Under the pieces are notes generated by a model. It had not been told where the DNA came from. It saw only the letters and a program-made list of their open reading frames with translations, and searched no databases. The translations under genes were made by a program, and so were the position numbers. Shown here piece by piece: positions 27,198-35,307 of a stretch of 64,000 bases of DNA. Within the stretch, counting starts at the first letter, position 1; each line of letters opens with the position of its first letter. This DNA comes from Bacteroidales bacterium (GTDB lineage: Bacteria; Bacteroidota; Bacteroidia; Bacteroidales; JAGOPY01), in the NCBI GenBank assembly GCA_023229505.1, contig JALNZD010000002.1, forward strand, positions 62,001 through 126,000, in the 5' to 3' direction.

Positions 27198-27893
27198 ATG
27201 GCTAAAATATTTAAACAAAGCGATTGTAATCAATGTAAAAAGCGGATCGAGGTATTTAAAGTTTTACGCGAAGAGGATTTTAAAATTATTGATGAAAAAC
27301 GCTATGAGGTTTTATACCATTCCGGAGAGACTATCTTCAAGCAAGGGACATCATTCACCCATACAATCTGCATACTCGAAGGGCTCATTAAGGTTTACCT
27401 CGAAACAAGGAAAAGAAAAAACTTCATCCTTTCATTGATTGGCCCTGGTGAAATGATTGGCAGCCCAGGAATGTTTACCGATAACATGCATCATTTCTCG
27501 GTCGTCGCTGTGGAAGACACGCTTGCCTGTCATGTGGAAAGGCAGGCAATTGAAGAGCTTATCCGCACCAATGCACTTTTCGCCATTGAGATGCAAAAAA
27601 GGTCCAATTTGCGCGATATCCGCCATTACAGGAAATTCAGGACACTTGCACAAAAACAAATGCCAGGCAGGGTGGCTGAAGTTATCCTTTACCTTTATAA
27701 TAGTATTTATAAATCCAATCCATACACCCTGACCATCACACGCCAGGATATAGCTGATCTGGCGTCTATCACAAAGGAAGGCACCATCCGGGTCCTGAAA
27801 GACTTTAAAGATGCAGAACTGATCTCGTTGAATGGTAACGAGTTGAAAATTCTCAATGAAAAGGCCCTGTTTAACATCTCTGAAAACGGCTAA
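27198..27893 (+). CDS. Crp/Fnr-family transcription regulator with N-terminal CxxC
   Basis: The protein has 231 residues: a cyclic-nucleotide-binding-like beta barrel (about 25-130), a dimer helix, then a winged helix (about 165-225). The recognition helix TKEGTIRVLKDF keeps the E-x-x-x-R pair that reads TTGA/TGTGA half sites in Fnr and Crp. Cys10 and Cys13 near the N-terminus, with Cys58 and Cys111, give four cysteines that could hold an Fe-S cluster as in Fnr, though the spacing differs. It sits between the sugar transporter and the cytochrome locus, whose upstream region has a perfect TTGATnnnnATCAA box. It is therefore a good candidate for an oxygen- or redox-sensing activator there. Confidence 0.88.
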   Translation: MAKIFKQSDCNQCKKRIEVFKVLREEDFKIIDEKRYEVLYHSGETIFKQGTSFTHTICILEGLIKVYLETRKRKNFILSLIGPGEMIGSPGMFTDNMHHFSVVAVEDTLACHVERQAIEELIRTNALFAIEMQKRSNLRDIRHYRKFRTLAQKQMPGRVAEVILYLYNSIYKSNPYTLTITRQDIADLASITKEGTIRVLKDFKDAELISLNGNELKILNEKALFNISENG

Positions 27894-28023
27894 CCCTTTC
27901 TGACCTGAAATTTATATTCATTCTAAATAAAAATTCAATCAGCATTTGAATTTTCCTACCAGATTTCAATGCATTGATCTTCTGTTTTTTACATTATATT
28001 ATTTACTTTTTTTTAATTTCTAA

Positions 28024-28037
28024 TTGATATATATCAA
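28024..28037. promoter_or_regulatory. FNR-type box (TTGATATATATCAA) upstream of cytochrome locus
   Basis: Exact match to TTGAT-N4-ATCAA, 123 bp before the hexaheme cytochrome start. The 267-bp gap 27894-28160 is very AT-rich and otherwise holds nothing I recognise; no clean TAnnTTTG is seen downstream of the box. Confidence 0.6.
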
Positions 28038-28160
28038 TATATTATTGTTTTATTATATATTTCTTTTTGGATAAATATCACCACTCAAATACACATAAAC
28101 ATTAATGAATGTGAGTAATATTGCCTCACTATTTTTTAAAATTCTAAAACAACGCGCAAT

Positions 28161-29210
28161 ATGAAAAAATTCAAATTACTTTCAATGCTTTTTTCAGTGG
28201 CCATTGTTGTGTCACTGATCGTAATCAGTGCCTGTACCAAGGAAGGCCCTGCCGGCCCTGCTGGTAAAGACGGTACAAACGGAGAAGACGGGATTAATGG
28301 AACCGACGGCACCGCTGTATGCGGAACATGCCATGACAACTCTGAAACAGTGGAAACAAAAATTGGCCAATGGGCAAATTCATTCCATGCCACTAGCGGA
28401 CTCCAGTTCGAGAACGGAACCACCTGTGCCCCCTGCCACACCAGCCAGGGCTTTAAAGAAGTACTCCTCACTGACAGTACAGGAGTAGTTGCATCCCCTG
28501 AGAATCCGTCAAATATTAACTGTTACACCTGCCACAAGATTCACGATACCTATACCGGAGCCGACTGGGCACTCAGGAAAACCGAAGCATCTCCTTCCTG
28601 GCTGGCACAAAATACTTTTGACTTTGGCAAAGGCAATCTTTGTGCTCAGTGTCATCAGCCGAGAATCTCATACCAGGTTCCTGATGTTACGCAGCCTGAT
28701 GCAATTTATACTGTAACTTCCACGAGGTTTGCCCCCCATTATGGAGGCCAAAGTTCAACACTGACAGGAACTGCGTATTACCTCGTCGGAACCGGATATA
28801 ACAACAGTTCGCACATCAATATCGAGAATACTTGCGTTACCTGCCATATGGCATCAGCTATGGGTTATGATGCAGGTGGTCATACATTCCGTATTTACAA
28901 TGAAGCTGAAGGAGAAATTAATACCGCAGGCTGTGAACCCTGTCACACCGCGGATGAAGCTATTACAAACGTTGAAGAGTTGCAGGCAGATGTTACATTA
29001 CTCCTGGAAGAGCTTGGAACCTTACTGGAAGCCGCCGGAATTTACAATCCGGCCGGAACTGGCGGATATGCCGTTAAGGGTGATTATCCCAACAAGGTTG
29101 CCGGCGCTTACTGGAACTTTATCAGCGTAAAATATGACTTGAGCCTGGGTGTTCACAATCCGAAATTCGTTGAGAAGGTACTTGAAAATTCAATCGCATC
29201 CCTCCAATAA
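28161..29210 (+). CDS. Hexaheme c-type cytochrome lipoprotein with collagen-like linker
   Basis: The protein has 349 residues. A lipoprotein signal ends in SAC (about C25). It is followed at once by about eight G-x-y triplets (GPAGPAGKDGTNGEDG and on), a collagen-like stretch that may act as a stiff spacer. Six CxxCH heme sites follow: CGTCH, CAPCH, CYTCH, CAQCH, CVTCH and CEPCH. It should sit on the outer membrane or the cell surface and carry electrons. It leads a locus of further cytochromes and a beta-barrel, preceded by an FNR-type box. The last ~80 residues are heme-free and helical. No substrate-reductase family is recognisable. Confidence 0.9.
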   Translation: MKKFKLLSMLFSVAIVVSLIVISACTKEGPAGPAGKDGTNGEDGINGTDGTAVCGTCHDNSETVETKIGQWANSFHATSGLQFENGTTCAPCHTSQGFKEVLLTDSTGVVASPENPSNINCYTCHKIHDTYTGADWALRKTEASPSWLAQNTFDFGKGNLCAQCHQPRISYQVPDVTQPDAIYTVTSTRFAPHYGGQSSTLTGTAYYLVGTGYNNSSHINIENTCVTCHMASAMGYDAGGHTFRIYNEAEGEINTAGCEPCHTADEAITNVEELQADVTLLLEELGTLLEAAGIYNPAGTGGYAVKGDYPNKVAGAYWNFISVKYDLSLGVHNPKFVEKVLENSIASLQ

Positions 29211-29228
29211 ATATGGTATTTAATTGAT

Positions 29229-29261
29229 AAAAAAGGCTTCAGTCTAATGAAGCCTTTTTTT
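29229..29261 (+). terminator. Terminator after hexaheme cytochrome
   Basis: The stem AAAAAAGGCTTC / GAAGCCTTTTTT with an 8-nt loop and a T7 tail lies 18 nt after the stop. It may make the first gene more abundant than the downstream genes if read-through is partial. Confidence 0.85.
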
Positions 29262-29286
29262 ATTTAAATTTGAAAAAACAATCGAT

Positions 29287-29661
29287 ATGAAAAAGTTTAT
29301 CTTACTGATTATTGCCCTGATAGGGATCATGGCCTGGCAATCATGCCAGTATGAATGGCTCGATCCTGTTGATTATGTTCCTCCGCCACCTGGCGATACT
29401 ACCAGTTTCTCTATGGAAGTCGTTCCTATCTTTACAGAGAGTTGCACCAGCTGCCATTCAACCGGCGGTATACCCCCTGATCTGACCCCAGCCAATGCTT
29501 ATGCTGATCTTTTTGCTGAAAACCTGATCGACGTGGCTACCCCTGAAAACAGCAAACTCTATATCAAGATGGCAACAGGGGGCAGCATGAACCAGTATAC
29601 CAAAGTCGGTGACCCGGAGATCGTCTTGCAATGGATCCAGGAAGGTGCACTGAATAATTAA
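29287..29661 (+). CDS. Small monoheme c-type cytochrome lipoprotein
   Basis: The protein has 124 residues. A lipoprotein-like signal ends in QSC (about C20), followed by a proline-rich linker (VPPPPGD). One heme site CTSCH lies at about residue 56-60, and a Met in GGSMN near residue 100 could be the distal ligand. It resembles small cytochromes that occur beside DUF5777 beta-barrel proteins in Bacteroidota, and the next gene is such a barrel, 33 nt downstream. Likely an electron shuttle at the inner face of the outer membrane. Confidence 0.82.
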   Translation: MKKFILLIIALIGIMAWQSCQYEWLDPVDYVPPPPGDTTSFSMEVVPIFTESCTSCHSTGGIPPDLTPANAYADLFAENLIDVATPENSKLYIKMATGGSMNQYTKVGDPEIVLQWIQEGALNN

Positions 29662-29694
29662 CGGGATTTTCAATTTCTTAATTCAATAAGGATC

Positions 29695-30618
29695 ATGAAA
29701 AAAATTATAATCGTACTCTTCCTGGCATGGTTCGGCACCAGCTCTATCCTTGCCCAGGATACTCAGGAAGCAAAACCTGCTGTCAATGCCAACAAAAGCC
29801 TTCTGGGATATTTCATTGTCAAGGAGGGAAAACCGGTCAGAACTCCCTATGATGGCGGAATGCTGATCGATAACCAGACCAATGTCATGCCATCGGCTAA
29901 ATCACTTGAATTTACGATGCAGCACCGGTTTGGCAGTATGGAAAACGGATTGTCGGATTTTATCGGTATATATGGGGCAGCCAATATCCGACTAGCCCTT
30001 AATTATTCCATTACCGACTGGGCCCAGATCGGGATTGGCACCACTAAGAATTACAAACTTCAGGATCTCAGCCTTAAAGTCAACATCCTGAAACAAAGCC
30101 GCGACAATAAATCGCCGGTGGATGTCACTTATTATGGAAATTTTTCGATTGACGCACGCGACAAGGCGAAATTCGGGGAACAATACAAGTTTGGAAACCG
30201 TGCTGCCTACTTTAATGAGCTGATGGTTACCCGTCAATTCTGCAAGTGGTTCACCATGACCGTTGGCGGGAGCTTCACCCACTTCAATCAGGTGGATTCC
30301 CTATATGATCATGATAAGATTGCCTTACACGTACTGGGAAGGATTAAATTCAGCCCGCAGTCGTCTATTATTATCAACTGCGACCTGCCCCTGAAAATTG
30401 ATGGCATCAAGGAATGGCTCGAAATCAAAGATCAGCCCAAATATAATTTCGGGATCGGTTACGAAGTTGCCACAGCCACGCATACCTTCCAGGTTTTTGC
30501 AGGATCAGCAAACTATCTGGTACCCCAGTACAACGTAATGAAAAACCAGAATGAGTTCTTCAAAGGCACCAGGAACATCTTTATTGGTTTTAATATTACC
30601 CGTCAGTGGAATTTTTAA
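29695..30618 (+). CDS. DUF5777-type outer-membrane beta-barrel protein
   Basis: The protein has 307 residues with a signal peptide ending about SSILAQ. Alternating hydrophobic strands run through the sequence and it ends in an aromatic (RQWNF), typical of an outer-membrane barrel. The segments SLEFTMQHRFG and ANIRLALNYSITDWAQIGIG fit the DUF5777 family, which is commonly encoded with c-type cytochromes. It could be the porin sheath of a porin-cytochrome conduit together with the heme lipoproteins on either side. That role is inference. Confidence 0.82.
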   Translation: MKKIIIVLFLAWFGTSSILAQDTQEAKPAVNANKSLLGYFIVKEGKPVRTPYDGGMLIDNQTNVMPSAKSLEFTMQHRFGSMENGLSDFIGIYGAANIRLALNYSITDWAQIGIGTTKNYKLQDLSLKVNILKQSRDNKSPVDVTYYGNFSIDARDKAKFGEQYKFGNRAAYFNELMVTRQFCKWFTMTVGGSFTHFNQVDSLYDHDKIALHVLGRIKFSPQSSIIINCDLPLKIDGIKEWLEIKDQPKYNFGIGYEVATATHTFQVFAGSANYLVPQYNVMKNQNEFFKGTRNIFIGFNITRQWNF

Positions 30619-30644
30619 AAAATAGTCAATGATTACTGATTTAT

Positions 30645-30687
30645 AAGGGTGCATTTTCCCATTTTAAGATGGCGAGATGCACCCTTT
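30645..30687 (+). terminator. Terminator after DUF5777 barrel gene
   Basis: Inverted repeat AAGGGTGCAT / ATGCACCCTTT with a 22-nt loop and a short T run, 27 nt after the stop. Confidence 0.6.
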
Positions 30688-30742
30688 AATTTTAATCTAT
30701 TTCTATTCTCATCATTATTACTCATAAATAATTGTGTTTCGA

Positions 30743-31696
30743 ATGTGGAAATCATTTACTGTTTTACTGTTAGTCATCCTGAATGTCGGATTAACAGCTC
30801 AGGATACGGCGCCTGGTTCACCTGAATCCAGGGATTCCAATCACAAATGCCTGAAATGCCACGGCGAAAAATATTTCTCCTATTATAACGAATCGGTTGG
30901 AAGTGATGTGAAAGAAAGGATGAATCCTTATTACATCATTGACTCAGGCGCTTTCTATAAATCAAACCACAGAAGCTTCAGTTGCACAGACTGCCATTCC
31001 TCTGAATATGCCTCCAGCTTTCCACACCCTAATGAACTCAGGTTTGAGCCCCAGCTTATTTGCCTGGATTGCCACGGAGGAGATGATAATTTCGCTCAAT
31101 ATCATTTTGAAACCATTAACGAGGAATTCCTTGCCAGTGTTCATTCAGAAAAGCACAGTGAGCAATTTACCTGCTGGATGTGTCACAATCCTCATTCTTA
31201 TCATATCAGTGCGAGAAATAATGAAAACCTGGCGGAAACAATCCGGTATGACAACCAGATCTGCCTGGGTTGCCATTCAGATGCAAGCCGTTTTGGCCTT
31301 CTTTCAGACCGGGATATATTTAATATGCTCGACAGGCACGAATGGTTACCCAATCACCTGGCACATTTCAAAAGTATCCGGTGTATCGAATGCCATGCCG
31401 AAGTCAATGAAAATATCCTGGTCGCGCACAAAATACTACCTAAAGAAAAAGCCGTTAAAAAATGTGTTGAATGTCATTCAAAGAATTCATTGCTGCTTGC
31501 TTCTTTGTATAAATTCCAGACCAAGGAAAAAAGGGGGAAACAGGGGTTCCTTAATGCTGCAATCCTGACCGAAACCTATGTTATCGGCGCAAACAGGAAC
31601 TATTTGCTGAATATCACCAGCCTGGGGATCTTCGGCCTGGTCATCATTGGAATATTAATTCATGCAGTGATGAGAAAATTACATTCAAAAAATTAA
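30743..31696 (+). CDS. Heptaheme c-type cytochrome with C-terminal membrane anchor
   Basis: The protein has 317 residues from the ATG at 30743; a GTG three codons upstream is possible. A signal peptide ends about LTAQ. Seven CxxCH sites are present: CLKCH, CTDCH, CLDCH, CWMCH, CLGCH, CIECH and CVECH. A single membrane helix (SLGIFGLVIIGILIHAVM) lies near the C-terminus, so the heme domain faces the periplasm and is tethered to the inner membrane. The cytochrome b561-type gene starts 7 nt downstream. Together they resemble a quinol-oxidising or quinone-reducing module. Confidence 0.88.
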   Translation: MWKSFTVLLLVILNVGLTAQDTAPGSPESRDSNHKCLKCHGEKYFSYYNESVGSDVKERMNPYYIIDSGAFYKSNHRSFSCTDCHSSEYASSFPHPNELRFEPQLICLDCHGGDDNFAQYHFETINEEFLASVHSEKHSEQFTCWMCHNPHSYHISARNNENLAETIRYDNQICLGCHSDASRFGLLSDRDIFNMLDRHEWLPNHLAHFKSIRCIECHAEVNENILVAHKILPKEKAVKKCVECHSKNSLLLASLYKFQTKEKRGKQGFLNAAILTETYVIGANRNYLLNITSLGIFGLVIIGILIHAVMRKLHSKN

Positions 31697-31703
31697 AGTG
31701 ATT

Positions 31704-32321
31704 ATGGCAACTGTTTACTTATACCCTATCTGGATACGACTCTGGCATTTATTCAATGGCCTCCTCTATTTAGTGCTGATCCTTACCGGCCTGAGCATGC
31801 AATATTCCAATCCGGAATTTCCCATGCTGAGATTTGACCTGGCTGTTTCGATCCATAATATCAGCGGCATTCTTCTTTCCCTTAATTACCTGCTTATTAT
31901 TATTGGAAATATTGTTACCACGAACGGCAGGTTTTACAAGATGAAAAGAAATGGATTCACAGAAGAGCTTACGCGCCAGGCCCGTTATTATCTGTTAGGC
32001 ATTTTTAAAGGGGAAAAAGCCCCTTACCCGATCAATAGCGAAAGAAAATTCAATCCTTTGCAGAAAATCAGTTATGCAGCGGTATTATATTTCCTGATGC
32101 CCCTGACAATTATCACCGGATGGGCAATGATCTTTCCTGAAATAATCATTTCTGACAAAATCTTCGGCACCAGTGGTTTGCATTTTACAGACCTTGTGCA
32201 TATTCTGATGGGATTTATATTATCAATATTCATGGTTGTGCATATTTACCTTTGCACAATCGGTAAACCGGCCGGAACGCATTTCAGGGCGATGATGAGC
32301 GGTTGGCACCATTCTGAATAA
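31704..32321 (+). CDS. Cytochrome b561-type membrane subunit
   Basis: The protein has 205 residues from the ATG at 31704 (a GTG two codons upstream is in frame). It has four or five membrane helices with His in helix positions: H15 (IRLWHLFN), H51 (VSIHNISG), and the late pair in LHFTDLVHILMGF and VVHIYLC. This pattern fits the di-heme b subunits of PhsC/hydrogenase/formate-dehydrogenase type that pass electrons between quinone and periplasmic c hemes. Its tight spacing with the anchored heptaheme protein suggests a two-protein complex. Confidence 0.85.
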   Translation: MATVYLYPIWIRLWHLFNGLLYLVLILTGLSMQYSNPEFPMLRFDLAVSIHNISGILLSLNYLLIIIGNIVTTNGRFYKMKRNGFTEELTRQARYYLLGIFKGEKAPYPINSERKFNPLQKISYAAVLYFLMPLTIITGWAMIFPEIIISDKIFGTSGLHFTDLVHILMGFILSIFMVVHIYLCTIGKPAGTHFRAMMSGWHHSE

Positions 32322-32361
32322 AAAATAGTATCTTTAAATCCTGGAGAAAAATACTCTACTT

Positions 32362-33879
32362 ATGAAATTTAATGATTTAAAGCTTCCAAAAACCGTTTAT
32401 AACTGGACTTCCATTATCGGTGCCACTATCGCACTGATCAGCCTGTTCATGATCGTTTTTCTTTTCGTGATCACTTCACTTTTCAACCAGGGGGGTTCCT
32501 ATATAGGGATAGTCATTTATATCGCCTTACCTACTTTGTTGGTAATAGGATTAATCATGATCCCAATTGGGATGGTTATCAGATTTAAAATACTGGCGAA
32601 AGAAAAGGAAACAATGGCCACACCCTGGCCTTCTATCGACTTTAATGAACCCAGGCACAGGAATGCTTTTATGATATTTTCGGTGGGTTCGACTATTTTC
32701 CTTCTCCTGTCAGCTGTCGGAAGTTATGAAGCCTTTCACTATACAGAGTCGGTTGAATTCTGCGGTACATTATGCCATGCAGTTATGAAACCTGAATATG
32801 TAGCATACCAGAATTCACCGCATGCCAAAGTCGCCTGTGTAGAATGCCACGTGGGATCCGGAGCTGATTGGTATGTCAGGTCGAAGCTTGCTGGACTTTA
32901 CCAGGTATATGCCGTAACCACGAACAGTTTCCCCAGACCCATTCCGGTTCCGATCAGGAACCTGCGCCCGGCCAGGGAAACCTGCGAAGAATGCCACTGG
33001 CCTGAAAAGTTCTATGCAAGGCAGCTCCGGATCCAGCGGCATTATTTGCCAGATGCTGAAAATACAGAATGGGATATCCATCTCCAGATGAAAATCGGCC
33101 CAAACCTTAGTGCACTTGGTTTGCAGGAAGGCATCCACTGGCATATAAATTCCGATGTCAGGATCGAATACATCTCGACTTCTCCCGACAGAGAGATCAT
33201 TCCCTGGGTTCGTTATACTAATTTGAAAACCGGTGAGGTTTTAGAATACGAGGATCCTGAAAACGCCTTGCTTCCTGGACAAATTGACTCACTCGAAACC
33301 AGGCAGATGGATTGCATGGATTGTCATAACCGCCCTTCACATAATTATCAGACACCAATTTTTTCGATTAATACCGCTATCACGGCAGGTTTGATCCCTA
33401 AAGAACTCCCGGATGTTAAAAGCATGGCCTTGCAAGTAATGAACACAGAATATTCCACGACCGATTCTGCCATATTGGGTATTGAAAAGGGAATGAATGA
33501 ATATTATTCTTCGACTTACGAAGAATTATACAAAAATAAACCCGAACTCATCCAACAAGCCATTAAAGGCATCCAGGATACTTATCAAAAAAATATATTC
33601 CCTGAAATGAAAGTTAACTGGGATGCATACCCTAATCACATCGGGCATCTTGAGTTTAACGGCTGTTTTCGTTGTCATAACGACCGACATACCACATCGT
33701 CCGGCAGGAAAATATCGCAGGACTGCAATCTTTGTCATTCCATTGTTGCACAGGGAACCCCGGGCAATATGCAGGTTATTCCCGGCATCGATCAATCGCT
33801 TGAATTCTATCACCAGGATGATCCGGATCAGGCATGGAAAGGCAATTTATGTTCCGATTGCCACCGCGATCTTTATTAG
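32362..33879 (+). CDS. NapC/NirT-type heptaheme membrane cytochrome
   Basis: The protein has 505 residues. Two helices near the N-terminus (about 15-75) and a third at about 100-125 anchor a periplasmic heme domain. The first heme site is CGTLCH, a CX3CH variant, in EFCGTLCHAVMKPEY. Six ordinary sites follow: CVECH, CEECH, CMDCH, CFRCH, CNLCH and CSDCH. The early part, with SPHAKVACVECHVG, fits the NapC/NirT quinol-dehydrogenase family, which usually has four hemes in about 200 residues, so this is an extended form. It probably takes electrons from menaquinol and hands them to periplasmic cytochromes. Confidence 0.88.
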   Translation: MKFNDLKLPKTVYNWTSIIGATIALISLFMIVFLFVITSLFNQGGSYIGIVIYIALPTLLVIGLIMIPIGMVIRFKILAKEKETMATPWPSIDFNEPRHRNAFMIFSVGSTIFLLLSAVGSYEAFHYTESVEFCGTLCHAVMKPEYVAYQNSPHAKVACVECHVGSGADWYVRSKLAGLYQVYAVTTNSFPRPIPVPIRNLRPARETCEECHWPEKFYARQLRIQRHYLPDAENTEWDIHLQMKIGPNLSALGLQEGIHWHINSDVRIEYISTSPDREIIPWVRYTNLKTGEVLEYEDPENALLPGQIDSLETRQMDCMDCHNRPSHNYQTPIFSINTAITAGLIPKELPDVKSMALQVMNTEYSTTDSAILGIEKGMNEYYSSTYEELYKNKPELIQQAIKGIQDTYQKNIFPEMKVNWDAYPNHIGHLEFNGCFRCHNDRHTTSSGRKISQDCNLCHSIVAQGTPGNMQVIPGIDQSLEFYHQDDPDQAWKGNLCSDCHRDLY

Positions 33880-33928
33880 TCACAGGCATCTTCCGATACT
33901 AAATTCAGGGCGCTGTCGTTTTATATTT

Positions 33929-33936
33929 TATCTTTG
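33929..33936 (+). promoter_or_regulatory. -7 promoter element
   Basis: TATCTTTG is an exact TAnnTTTG, 31 nt before the ATG at 33968. It gives the outer-membrane protein its own promoter. Confidence 0.5.
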
Positions 33937-33967
33937 TTCAGGATATATTTAATGAAAAAGGCCCACC

Positions 33968-34639
33968 ATGAAAAAGATCATTTTTTCCCTCATTTGTTTT
34001 CTTCCCCTGCTTGCTTTCTCACAGGAAAAGAGCAAGATTATCGGGGAAACTACCGCCAGACGCGTCAGCGTTGGCGTTGAACTTTACCAGGATTTCTGGA
34101 TGAACTGGCCTAAAGGGATGAACGTCCATGCGATCAACCAGGGCGGTGGTGGTTTTGTCATGTATAATATCCCATTCGGGGATAGCCCGGTTAGCTTCGC
34201 AATCGGGGCAGGATTGGGTTTTCATAATCTTTATAGTAATACCACTATCGAAAATATTAAGGCCGATACGATCAGTTTTACTGTTATTCCCGATTCCATC
34301 AGTTATAAAAAAAGTAAACTGGGACTGACTTACCTGGATATTCCGCTGGAACTGAGGCTGGTTACAAAAAGCAAGTTCAGGGTATCAGTGGGTGTCAAAT
34401 TAGGATACCTGCTCGACGCAAAAACCAAGTTCAAAGGTGAAAACCTAGCTGGAGACCAGATCATCCAAAAAAATAAAAAGGTAGATAATGTCGACAAGTT
34501 CCGTTTTGGTCCTACTATCAGGATTGGATACAACTGGTTCCAGGTTGTGGGCTATTTCTCGGTCACGAAAATCTTTGATAAAGGCCTGGGGCCCGACCTT
34601 TATCCGATCTCTGTCGGGATCACCTTTATGCCCTTCTGA
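33968..34639 (+). CDS. PorT-like outer-membrane beta-barrel protein
   Basis: The protein has 223 residues with a signal peptide ending LLAFSQ. Amphipathic strands include FAIGAGLGFHNLYS, LTYLDIPLELRL and FRVSVGVKLGYLLDAK, and the terminal residue is Phe. This matches the small outer-membrane beta-barrel family common in Bacteroidota, where YLDIPLELR is a typical motif. Function is unknown. It converges with the PAP2-like gene, and a hairpin spans the junction. Confidence 0.8.
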   Translation: MKKIIFSLICFLPLLAFSQEKSKIIGETTARRVSVGVELYQDFWMNWPKGMNVHAINQGGGGFVMYNIPFGDSPVSFAIGAGLGFHNLYSNTTIENIKADTISFTVIPDSISYKKSKLGLTYLDIPLELRLVTKSKFRVSVGVKLGYLLDAKTKFKGENLAGDQIIQKNKKVDNVDKFRFGPTIRIGYNWFQVVGYFSVTKIFDKGLGPDLYPISVGITFMPF

Positions 34640-34649
34640 GCATTTCCGA

Positions 34650-34678
34650 CCCTGTTCAGGTTTTATAAAGGAACAGGG
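34650..34678. terminator. Hairpin between convergent genes
   Basis: Perfect arms CCCTGTTC / GAACAGGG around a 13-nt loop, partly inside the last codons of the leftward gene. There is no strong T tail, so termination is plausible but unproven. Confidence 0.4.
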
Positions 34679-35270
34679 CGACGATCGTAAAAAATCCTAA
34701 AATAAATCCGGCGTAGATTTGGGCAGGAGTATGAGCCTGTAGCTTCAGTCGTGCAAACCCGATAAGTCCTGACACAAGGATGGTTACAGCGATAAGGCCG
34801 AAATAGGAAGTTCCAAGAAAATAAGATAAGCCGGCCATCATTCCGGCCAATGCGCCGATTGAGGCCATGTGACTGCTGATCTTCCACAAAAAGTTAATGC
34901 CCATGACCAATATATTCAGTAAGGTAGCCCCGATCACGAAATAATAATAGACCGGGGAAATCTGCAGACGTTTGAGCATATAATAAGTCAGGTAAAAGAA
35001 AATAATGCTTACGATATAAGGCAGTGTCCTGTCTTCCCGTTTAGAGAGATAGGTCGTATTTACTATACCGCTTTTAATCATTACGATAAAGAAAAGGGTC
35101 GGTAAGATACAAGTAGTGAAAAAAACCAGCCCCATGACCAGCCATTTTGCTGATGTGGGCATCAGGGCTGAAAAATAGGCAGGCATGGTCAGCAGAATGG
35201 CGAATGCGTAAGTAGGTACAAACAGCGGGTAAAACACAACGGATATAACCCGGGCAATTCGCTTTTCCAT
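34656..35270 (-). CDS. PAP2-like integral membrane protein
   Basis: The protein has 204 residues and about six membrane helices. The phosphatase-like positions KREDRTLPY, ISSHMAS and LKLQAHTPAQIYAG line up with the K..R..P, SxH and R..H..D motifs of the PAP2 lipid-phosphatase family, although the final Asp position reads Tyr-Ala-Gly. A role in dephosphorylating an isoprenoid or phosphatidyl lipid is possible; enzymatic activity is uncertain. It is downstream of rpoN on the same strand. Confidence 0.7.
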   Translation of the reverse strand: MEKRIARVISVVFYPLFVPTYAFAILLTMPAYFSALMPTSAKWLVMGLVFFTTCILPTLFFIVMIKSGIVNTTYLSKREDRTLPYIVSIIFFYLTYYMLKRLQISPVYYYFVIGATLLNILVMGINFLWKISSHMASIGALAGMMAGLSYFLGTSYFGLIAVTILVSGLIGFARLKLQAHTPAQIYAGFILGFFTIVALFLYKT

Positions 35271-35307
35271 CAGGATTGTATTATACTGTAAAAGTAAGTG
35301 TTTTTGC

